45,904 nt of DNA, taken from the NCBI RefSeq assembly GCF_014698445.1, contig NZ_JACJSZ010000025.1, positions 1 through 45,904 on the forward strand. The letters are read 5' to 3'. Origin of the DNA: Microcystis elabens FACHB-917 (GTDB taxonomy: Bacteria; Cyanobacteriota; Cyanobacteriia; PCC-6307; Cyanobiaceae). How positions within the stretch are numbered: the stretch's first letter is position 1; each line of letters opens with the position of its first letter. Of the stretch, positions 1-6,610 are shown piece by piece. Under the pieces are notes generated by a model. That model made no database searches and was not told the DNA's origin. It was given only the letters and a program-made list of their open reading frames with translations. The translations under genes and the position numbers were made by a program.

Positions 1-117
1 TACACCAAGAACATCCTGCTCAACGAAGGTCTGCGTGCCTGGATGGCGCCGGCCGACCAGCCGCACGAAAACTTCATCTTCCCTGAAGAGGTTCTGCCCC
101 GCGGCAACGCACTCTGA
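1..117 (+). CDS. psbD: Photosystem II D2 protein, C-terminal fragment
   Basis: Only the last 38 codons lie in the window, reading in frame 1 to a TGA at 115-117. The peptide ends with [18 protein letters not shown] followed by LPRGNAL, the highly conserved lumenal C-terminus of the D2 reaction-centre protein. D2 pairs with D1 in the thylakoid membrane and carries the quinone QA and the pheophytin/chlorophyll cofactors. In cyanobacteria the psbD copy next to psbC overlaps the psbC start. Here no psbC follows and an intrinsic terminator sits 21 bases after the stop, so this is probably the stand-alone second copy (psbDII type). That assignment is inference from context; identity as psbD is very secure. 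Confidence 0.95.
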   Translation, partial: YTKNILLNEGLRAWMAPADQPHENFIFPEEVLPRGNAL

Positions 118-137
118 ACTCTTTTCCGCGTACTCAC

Positions 138-161
138 AGCCCCCTCCATGGGGGCTTTTTT
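138..161 (+). terminator. Intrinsic terminator after psbD
   Basis: A 7-bp perfect stem (AGCCCCC 138-144 with GGGGGCT 150-156), a 5-nt loop and a T run to 161 follow the psbD stop codon by about 20 bases. This is a textbook Rho-independent terminator and supports psbD being the last gene of its transcript. Confidence 0.85.
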
Positions 162-294
162 CATGGCGGCCCGCGATCCTGCGGCCCTCGCCGGCCCGGA
201 AGGCTGGTTACGATGCATCCGTTCCGTCAGCAGTGACGTGGTGAACGACGGGAACGCCTGATCGGAAGCCTCCGTAAGCTCCGACCCGAGGCCC

Positions 295-477
295 ATGCTT
301 CGCCGCCACGGCGGCGGCAGGGCGCTCACCGGGCAGGAGCTGCGCCGGGGTCTCCCTTCGGTCGTGTTCCGTCCTTGCCGCAGGCGTCGCCGGCTGGCCT
401 TCAACCCACAGGAGGAGGTGCCCATGTCCCCACGTTGTCCCAAGCAGGGTCTGCAGATCGCGGAGAATGCCGGCTGA
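295..477 (+). CDS. Possible small basic protein, unrecognised
   Basis: A 60-codon ORF begins with ATG five bases after a GAGG that could serve as ribosome binding site. The product is strongly basic, with five consecutive arginines in the middle (PCRRRRRLAFN), and has no membrane segment. A second, better Shine-Dalgarno-like run (AGGAGGAG, 411-418) precedes an in-frame ATG at 424, so a 17-residue product is another possibility. I do not recognise the family. High GC makes chance ORFs of this size common, so it is only a candidate. Confidence 0.25.
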   Translation: MLRRHGGGRALTGQELRRGLPSVVFRPCRRRRRLAFNPQEEVPMSPRCPKQGLQIAENAG

Positions 478-532
478 TCACGGCCGCTGAATCCTGATCC
501 ATCGGTTCCGCGCCAGAGCGGACCCGGCGAGA

Positions 533-582
533 GCCCCCGAGTCCGTGGCCCAGGTTTCCCTGGACATCACGGACCCGGGGGC
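533..582. other. Long stable hairpin, function unknown
   Basis: GCCCCCG (533-539) pairs with CGGGGGC (576-582). After one A/C mismatch, GTCCGTG (541-547) pairs with CACGGAC (568-574). Inside a small asymmetric internal loop, CCAGG (550-554) pairs with CCTGG (559-563) around a 4-base loop. No T run follows on either strand, so it is not a canonical intrinsic terminator. It lies between a rightward terminated gene and the end of a leftward operon and could be a bidirectional block or part of a structured RNA. Confidence 0.5.
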
Positions 583-637
583 ATCGTTCATGGGGCCTCC
601 CTTCGCTCGGGCCGGGCTCAGGTCTTTCGGACGGGGC

Positions 638-1685
638 TCAGGGGGTCGCACCCGCCGGTGCAGGTGACGTGAGCACGTCCCGGATCAGGGGCGCGGCCAG
701 CCGCACCGCCTGCTTCGAGGGGTGGGAGTGCTCATCCCGGTAGAGGATCTCCCCTCCCCGGGCCCGATAGGTGCACTCCCCCTCAGGGCAGAACAGATCA
801 AACAGGTCCACCACCTGCAGCTTGCCCCTGAGCTGCAGCTCGTCCAGCAGCGCGTCGAGCGGCTGGCGTCGCCGCAGGGATTCCGCCCGGCCCGGCATCA
901 GGCAGGGGCCGCCGAAGGGGGAGAACCACTGGGGCACGGCACTGGCGGGGTGGCAGTTCGCCTCCCGGGCGAAGGGCAGGCCGTTGAGCACCGCCAGACG
1001 CACGCCCCGCCGCGCCAGGCTGGCGGAGAAGTCGCTGAGGCCGACCTCGAGGGTCTGCAGGATCAGCCGGCTGCCCGGCCCCTGGCTGGGCGGCGAGAAC
1101 ATCACCATGTCGTTGACGAGGAACACCCAGTCGCCCGGGCGCAGCTGCTCCACCAGAGCCGGCACCACACGGTTCCAGTAGGCGCGATTGGTGGCGGCGA
1201 AGGGTCCGCTTCCGCCGAGCGCGGCGAAGTTGCCCACTGGCGAGGCGGCCCAGGCCGAGGTGATCGTCACCGCATAGCCGTCGTTGGCCACCAGTTCGTC
1301 GAAGGCGCCGGTGAAGGAGGCCGAGAAGGAATTGCCCACCACCAGCACCCGGTGGCGGGCCGTGGCGAAGTCCCCGAGGGTGCAGGCCTCGATGGCGATG
1401 GTTTTCGCCGCTTCGCCGTCGTTGGCCAGCACGCAGGGGGATCCCTGCCAGGCGCCGGCTGTAGAAGCCGAGCAGCAGATCGGCCAGGGAGCGGGCCGGA
1501 CGGCGCGTCAGGGAGGCGGTGATCACGAAGCCCGAGATCACGAAGAAGATGTCCACCCCCAGGTAGCCGCTGGGCAGGAGCCGGTCGTCGATGTGGTTGA
1601 GGATCACGCCCGCCACGGCCAGGGCCCGCAGGCCATCGATCTCGGCCCGATAGCCGGTGGCGGGGGAGAGGGGGGTGTCGCTCAC
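638..1685 (-). pseudogene. Acyltransferase-3/SGNH protein, deleted and frameshifted
   Basis: The 5' part (1685 to about 1440) encodes the start of an acyltransferase-3 (OafA-like) protein: EIDGLRALAV, the R-x10-H motif (R20, H31) and YLGVDIFFVISGFVIT. The 3' part (about 1440 to 638) encodes, in a different frame, a complete SGNH domain with block I GNSFS and a C-terminal DEHSHPS holding the Asp/His pair. Intact members have roughly 600-700 residues with about ten membrane helices between these parts. Here almost all of the membrane domain is missing and the two ends meet, out of frame, near a GGATCC at 1440-1445. The GTG start overlaps the stop of the upstream flippase-like gene, so it was the last gene of the operon. 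A free 264-residue SGNH ORF (from GTG at 1432) remains but has no signal peptide. Full-length relatives O-acylate surface polysaccharides. Confidence 0.8.
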
Positions 1686-2626
1686 GCCGGCATCGCCCCG
1701 TCACCGTCCCCCTGGCGGCCCAACGCCACCAGACCCACCGCTGTGGGCAGCAGCACGGTGCATACCCGCAGCACCAGGGTGACCGCCAGGGCCGCCGGCC
1801 GGTCGACACCGAAGGCCACCGCCAGGCCGATCGCCGTGGCCTCCGCGGTGCCGACCCCGGCCGGCAGGAAGGAGAGAACCCCGCCCAGGGCCATGGCGGT
1901 GCGGATCACGGCGGCCTGGGTCAGGGCCAGGGGATCCCCCTGCAGCTGCAGCAGGCCCATCAGTGCCGCCGCCTCGATCAGCCACACCACCGCCGCCAGG
2001 GCGGTGCCCGCCAGCAGGGGCCAGGGGCGCAGCAGCCGCCGCAGCCGGCCCGCCGCCCCGAGGGCCTCCCGCAGCAGCCGGGTCAGCCCGTGCCAGCGCC
2101 GGTGGGCCGGCAGCCGGTCGAGGAACCCCTCCAGCCGCCGCAGGGCGGCCGGGTGAGTCAGCAGCCAGGCCCCGATGGCCAGGGTCCCGCCGCCCACCAC
2201 CAGGGCCGGCAGGATCCGCCCCCCGAGGCCCCAGGCCAGCACCAGCAGGGCCCCGGCCAGGTCGGTCACCCGTTCCGCCAGGGTCACTCCCACACCCACC
2301 TGCAGCGGGATGCCGTGGCGGCGTTGCAGCCACAGCCCCCGCAGGGCCTCGCCGCTGCGGCCGGGGGCGGCCACCAGCGCCAGGCCGGCGACGTAGATCC
2401 GGCTGCTGGGCCGCCAGGCCAGGGGATGCCCCAGCTGCCGCAGGTAGAACTGCCAGCGCTGGAACAGCAGCAGATAGCCCGCGGTCACCAGGACCGGCAC
2501 CAGCACCCAGCACCACCAGGGCAGCGTCCCCAGGGAGCGCAGCACGCTGTCGAAACCGAAACAGAGGCTGAGCCCCAGGTAGAGCGCCAGGGTCGCCACC
2601 AACCCCAGGAACCAGCGCTTCCTCAT
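1682..2626 (-). CDS. LPG_synthase_TM / UPF0104 flippase-like membrane protein
   Basis: A 314-residue integral membrane protein with about eight hydrophobic segments. It has the features of the lysylphosphatidylglycerol-synthase TM family (PF03706): an N-terminal pair of helices, the RIYVAGLALVAAPGRSGEALRG stretch (shown here only as a landmark: GRSGE), VTLAERVTDLAG, and a C-terminal SFLPAGVGTAEA motif. Members without the synthase domain are often found with GT2/GT39 glycosyltransferases and are thought to move lipid-linked sugars or lipids across membranes; the substrate here is unknown. ATG at 2626 was chosen over the upstream in-frame extension because the hydrophobic N-terminus starts there. 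It lies 49 bases after the methyltransferase-GT2 gene and its stop overlaps the GTG of the acyltransferase remnant. Confidence 0.8.
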   Translation of the reverse strand: MRKRWFLGLVATLALYLGLSLCFGFDSVLRSLGTLPWWCWVLVPVLVTAGYLLLFQRWQFYLRQLGHPLAWRPSSRIYVAGLALVAAPGRSGEALRGLWLQRRHGIPLQVGVGVTLAERVTDLAGALLVLAWGLGGRILPALVVGGGTLAIGAWLLTHPAALRRLEGFLDRLPAHRRWHGLTRLLREALGAAGRLRRLLRPWPLLAGTALAAVVWLIEAAALMGLLQLQGDPLALTQAAVIRTAMALGGVLSFLPAGVGTAEATAIGLAVAFGVDRPAALAVTLVLRVCTVLLPTAVGLVALGRQGDGDGAMPA

Positions 2627-2675
2627 CGGCGGCGTCGCCGCCGGCGGGGCGGAGCCGGGACGGACAGCCACGCGG

Positions 2676-4079
2676 TCATGGGGTGAAGCGCAGCTTCTGG
2701 GCCGCATAGAGACACATCCTCGCCAGGATCAGTCCCTCCTTCACATGGGCGATGTTCGAGCTGCCGTAACTGCGTTCCTGATACCGCACCGGCACCTCCA
2801 CGATCTTGAGGTTCAGCTTGGCCGCGCCGAACAGCAGATCGAAGTCGCCGAACGGGTCGAAGTCGCCGAAGTAGGCCCGCCCCGCCTTGAGTCGCTCGTA
2901 GTCGGCCTTCCAGATCACCTTGGTGCCGCAGAGGGTGTCCTTGAGGCGCTGGCGCAGCAGCCAGGAGAAGGCCGCGGCGAAGAAGCGGTTGGCGGCCGTG
3001 TTCAGCGGCGGCATGGCGGCGCCGGTGCGGGGATAGACCAGCCGGCAGCCGTTGACGAACTCCCCCCGGCCCTCGGCCAGGGCCTTGTAGAACCGGGGCA
3101 GATCCTCGGGGCGCACCGTGAGATCCGCATCCAGGATCATCAGCACCTCCCCTTCGGCCTGATCGAAGCCCAGCCAGACGGCGTCGGCCTTGCCGCGGCC
3201 GCTCTGGCGCAGGGCCCGCAGCCGCAGCGGGCCGCTGTACGACCCGCAGACCCGCTCGATCTCCGCCCACGTGGCATCGGAGGAGTGGCCCTCCACGAAC
3301 AGCACCTCGGTGGCCGACCCCAGCAGGGGCAGGCGGTCGATGGCGGCGGCGATGTTGCCGGCTTCGTTGCGGGCCGGGATCACCACACTGACGCTGGGGC
3401 GGCGCTGGGCCGGGGCGGCGGGCCGGGCCACCAGCCAGTGGGTGAGCCCGAGCTGTTCGAGCAGCGGCAGCTGGCTCAGCCAGCGGTTGGCCAGGGGGGC
3501 GAGCACCGGGATGCGGCGGGGCAGCAGGCAGCGGTGCCCCTGCTTGAGCACCTCCCAGCCGGCCAGATCGAGCAGGTTCTGCACGTCCCTGGGGGTGAGC
3601 CAGCTCTCGGGGGGCTGGGGCTGCCGCAGGCCCACGCCTTCCGCCGCCTTCAGCAGGGGCTGCCAAAGCCAGTTGTGGAAGCTCACCACCAGCCGGGTGC
3701 GGTCATGGCAGAACGCCGCCAGCCGCTCGAGCACCCCCTGCACGTCCTCGAGGGTGTTGAGGGTGTTGGCCAGCAGGATCACATCGAAGGGGGCGCTCTC
3801 GCCGATCGCCTCGGGGTCGAGGGTCGCCGCCTCGGTGCAGACGATCCGCAGCTGGGGGTGGGCCGCCCTGGCCGCGGCGGCGATGGCGGGGTCGCGCTCG
3901 ATGCCCACCCCGTGGCCCGGCTTGGTGGCCGCCAGCAGATCCCCCAGGCCGCAGCCGATCTCCAGCACCCGCAGGCCCGGGGCGACCAGCAGCTGGTGCA
4001 GACGGTTCAGGTCGTCGTAATAGGCGCGGTTGCGGCGGTGGAACCGCTGCAGTGCCTCCGGCTGGAGCGGGCCCTTCAT
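2676..4079 (-). CDS. Fused SAM methyltransferase - GT2 glycosyltransferase
   Basis: A 467-residue soluble protein with two domains. Residues ~1-220 are a class I SAM-dependent methyltransferase: motif I VLEIGCGLGD at 38-47 and a second acidic strand ending GIERD at 59-63. Residues ~226-467 are a family 2 glycosyltransferase of the dolichyl/polyprenyl-phosphate sugar synthase kind: SVVIPARNEAGNI near 231-243, FVEGHSSD, RGKADAV, and the metal-binding DAD at 317-319. There is no C-terminal membrane segment, so it probably works at the cytoplasmic face of the membrane. The likely role is making a polyprenyl-phosphate sugar for the GT39 enzymes encoded upstream. What the methyltransferase acts on (the sugar, the lipid or something else) cannot be read from sequence. 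ATG 4079 overlaps the upstream stop as ATGA. Confidence 0.85.
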   Translation of the reverse strand: MKGPLQPEALQRFHRRNRAYYDDLNRLHQLLVAPGLRVLEIGCGLGDLLAATKPGHGVGIERDPAIAAAARAAHPQLRIVCTEAATLDPEAIGESAPFDVILLANTLNTLEDVQGVLERLAAFCHDRTRLVVSFHNWLWQPLLKAAEGVGLRQPQPPESWLTPRDVQNLLDLAGWEVLKQGHRCLLPRRIPVLAPLANRWLSQLPLLEQLGLTHWLVARPAAPAQRRPSVSVVIPARNEAGNIAAAIDRLPLLGSATEVLFVEGHSSDATWAEIERVCGSYSGPLRLRALRQSGRGKADAVWLGFDQAEGEVLMILDADLTVRPEDLPRFYKALAEGRGEFVNGCRLVYPRTGAAMPPLNTAANRFFAAAFSWLLRQRLKDTLCGTKVIWKADYERLKAGRAYFGDFDPFGDFDLLFGAAKLNLKIVEVPVRYQERSYGSSNIAHVKEGLILARMCLYAAQKLRFTP

Positions 4080-6610
4080 CGCAGCAGGGCCAGGGTGCCC
4101 GTCACATCGAGCCGCAGGCCGCGGGCGACGATCCGCAGCGTCCGCAGGGTGCGGTTGCCGGGGTCGAGGCGGGCGGCGGCATCGAGCGCCTCCTGGGCCT
4201 GGCCGGGGCGGAAGCGGTAGAGCTGCACGAAGCCGAGGGCCATCAGGGCATGGGGATTGGTGGGTTCGAGGGACACGATGCGCTGCAGGGTGTCGACAGC
4301 CCCATCGGCGTGCCGCTGCAGCGCCTGGGCCAGGGCCAGACCATAGAGGTCCTCCAGACCGGCCTCCCCGGGGTCGGCGCCAGTCTCCTGCAGCCGGGTC
4401 CGCAGCAGCCGTTCCCCCTGGGCGAGGTAGACCTGCTGGGGATCCCGCTGGTTGATCTGCCCCACCTGCCGGAACAGCCGGTCGAGATCGCCGGCCCGCA
4501 GCAGCCTGCCCAGCGCCAGCAGCTGGTCGATGCGGTTGGGGGGGCCGCCGGCGTCCCGGGCCTGGGCCTGCCCGCCCGGGGCCAGCCCGCCAGGGGCGCC
4601 GCCGCCCGCCAGGGTCAGCGTCAGCGGGGCGCTGCGCAGGGCCAGCGGCCGGCCCTGGCCGTCGAGGGCCCGGGCCTGCAGCCGGTAGGACCCCTCCGGC
4701 AGCCCGGCCGGCACCACCAGGGCCAGCCGCTCCCGCACCTCCAGGCATCCGCCGGGGGAGGCGCGCACCAGGCCCTGGCCGATGCCGCGGTCATGGCGCC
4801 AGATGGGCCTGGCCCCGACGACGGTCTGGTCGGCGTCGGCCGGGCCGGAGGAGGGCGCCGGCTCCGGCCGCCAGTCGAGCAGCAGCAGGCCGTCCCGCAG
4901 CGCGTCCGCCGGGCCCCGCAGCCGGCTCACCAGCACCGCCGCGCTTCCGGGGCGCAGGGGTGGCGGCGGTTCGACGGCCAGGTTCAGCTCCAGGTCCCGC
5001 CCCGACCCGCAGGCCACCGGGGCCACCTCCAGGCTCAGGTCGCGGCGCCCGAGGAGCTCGGCGCTGCTGCCATCCGGCAGGGGCCAGCTCCCTGCGGCCT
5101 GGAACGCCGGTGAACGGCGCACCATGGCGGCGAGGGCGGCCTGGCGCTCGTCGCTCATCACCCCCTGGTCGCCCCCCTTGAGCAGGAACCAGTCGTAGCC
5201 GGCCAGGTCGCCGTCGAGCTGGTCGAGGGGCGCCACGGTCTGGCGGGCGGCGACGCGGAAGTCCTGCCGGCGCCCTTCAGCGTCGAGGTTGAAGGCGTTC
5301 AGTCCCTGGCTGTCGGGCAGCACCGCCAGGGTGGAGAGCTGGTGGGGACTGCGCTGCCGGATCGTGGCCACGATCGCCTCCAGGGGCCAGGGGGGGCCGG
5401 CGACGGGGGGCCGGGGCGGAAAGGCGGTGGGATTGGCCGCCAGGGCGAACTGGCTGGCCAGCGCCCCCCAGATCCCGATCGCCACCACCGCCAGCCTCCA
5501 GACGGGGGTCCAGCGGCCGGCGGCCGAGGCCAGCACGATCCCCAGGCCGAGGCAGAGCTGGGGCACCAGGGGCAGCACGAAGCGGAAGTCCTTGGTGCTC
5601 ATCAGGGTGGCCAGCAGCAGGGCACCGAGGGGAAAGCTCAGCCACCAGGCGAGTCGCCGCCAGGCCAGGGCGGGGCCCGGGCCACCGCGTCGCCAGCGGC
5701 TCAGCGCACCCCCCGCCACCACCACCGCCACCAGGGCGGCCCCGGCCATGGTGGGCAGCAGGCGGGGGTAGAACAGCCAGCCCGCCAGGGTGTTCGCCTC
5801 CAGGCCGTCCTGGTAGAGGACGCCCCACTGGCGGGCCTTGTTGACCGTCGAGAGGATCGTCAGCCAGTTCTGGCTCCACCAGGGCCAGGCCACGGCCGCC
5901 GCTGCCGCCGCCGCCAGCAGCGCCTCGGCCAGCCGGGCGAAGCGGGCCCGCGGGTCCGGCCGGACCCGCCGCAGCAGGGGCGCGAGGGCCCGCCAGGCGA
6001 GGGCCAGCAGGGGCAGCCAGAGCATCACCAGGCCCGTGGGGCGCGTCAGCACGACCGCCCCGAGGCCCAGCCCGCTCCCCAGGCTCCAGAGCCACCGCTG
6101 CCGGGGGCGGCCCAGAACCCGCACCGTCAGCAGCCACCAGGTGGCCGTGAGCACCGCCGTCAGGCTGAAGTCGATCAGGTAATCGCTGCGCTGGTTCAGC
6201 AGGGCCGGTGCGACGGTGCAGAGGAAGGCGGCCCAGAGGCCGGCGGCCCGGCCGTGGGCCAGGCGGCCCAGGCCGTGGAGGCTGCCCAGGAGCAGGGCCT
6301 GGAAGAGGCTGTTGGAGAGGACGGCACTGCCATAGCCGGGCCCCAGGAGGCTGAACACCGGTGCCGTCACCAGATAGGTGAAGGGGCCCCGGTAGGTGGG
6401 GGCCTCGGCCCAGAGCCGGTGCCACCAGAGCGGATCGAGGGGCGCCGCCTCACCCAGCACCTGCCAGATCCCCAAAGCCCGGCTCAGGTGTTCCCCCTGG
6501 TCCCAGCCCGGAGGCTGGGCGTGGCGCTGCAGCCAGAGGACATCCAGAAGCACTCCCGCCAGCCACAGCCCCAGCAGGATCCACCGATCCCGGCTCCCTG
6601 TCCGTCTCAT
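4076..6610 (-). CDS. GT39-type membrane glycosyltransferase with C-terminal TPR-like region
   Basis: 844 residues. The first ~400 form a polytopic membrane domain of the PMT/ArnT superfamily, with the acidic loop after helix 1 (PPGWDQGEH, D37 and E40) that binds the lipid-phosphate sugar and a later FRFVLPLVPQLCL helix. A large periplasmic-type region follows, including a YDWFLLKGGDQG segment and a beta-rich part (EGSYRLQARALDGQGRPLAL). The last ~130 residues are helical and repeat-like (DTLQRIVSLEPTNPHALMALG, then ALDAAARLDPGNRTL), consistent with tetratricopeptide repeats. Such enzymes transfer a sugar from a polyprenyl phosphate carrier to a periplasmic acceptor. ATG 6610 was preferred to an upstream in-frame start because the first helix follows directly and the ATG overlaps the upstream stop (ATGA). 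Acceptor unknown. Confidence 0.8.
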   Translation of the reverse strand: MRRTGSRDRWILLGLWLAGVLLDVLWLQRHAQPPGWDQGEHLSRALGIWQVLGEAAPLDPLWWHRLWAEAPTYRGPFTYLVTAPVFSLLGPGYGSAVLSNSLFQALLLGSLHGLGRLAHGRAAGLWAAFLCTVAPALLNQRSDYLIDFSLTAVLTATWWLLTVRVLGRPRQRWLWSLGSGLGLGAVVLTRPTGLVMLWLPLLALAWRALAPLLRRVRPDPRARFARLAEALLAAAAAAAVAWPWWSQNWLTILSTVNKARQWGVLYQDGLEANTLAGWLFYPRLLPTMAGAALVAVVVAGGALSRWRRGGPGPALAWRRLAWWLSFPLGALLLATLMSTKDFRFVLPLVPQLCLGLGIVLASAAGRWTPVWRLAVVAIGIWGALASQFALAANPTAFPPRPPVAGPPWPLEAIVATIRQRSPHQLSTLAVLPDSQGLNAFNLDAEGRRQDFRVAARQTVAPLDQLDGDLAGYDWFLLKGGDQGVMSDERQAALAAMVRRSPAFQAAGSWPLPDGSSAELLGRRDLSLEVAPVACGSGRDLELNLAVEPPPPLRPGSAAVLVSRLRGPADALRDGLLLLDWRPEPAPSSGPADADQTVVGARPIWRHDRGIGQGLVRASPGGCLEVRERLALVVPAGLPEGSYRLQARALDGQGRPLALRSAPLTLTLAGGGAPGGLAPGGQAQARDAGGPPNRIDQLLALGRLLRAGDLDRLFRQVGQINQRDPQQVYLAQGERLLRTRLQETGADPGEAGLEDLYGLALAQALQRHADGAVDTLQRIVSLEPTNPHALMALGFVQLYRFRPGQAQEALDAAARLDPGNRTLRTLRIVARGLRLDVTGTLALLR

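Larger units (their letters stand above)
162..637. other. Intergenic stretch without a firm gene
   Basis: About 475 bases between the psbD terminator and the 3' end of the leftward acyltransferase remnant. It holds one possible arginine-rich small ORF (295-477) and one long, very stable hairpin (533-582), both listed separately. I see no tRNA, no clear promoter and no insertion-sequence ends. Confidence 0.6.

Noticed and set aside
1437-1446. GGATCC at the acyltransferase fusion as an insertion-sequence scar
   Set aside because: No target duplication or IS end is visible; a six-base palindrome alone is not evidence.
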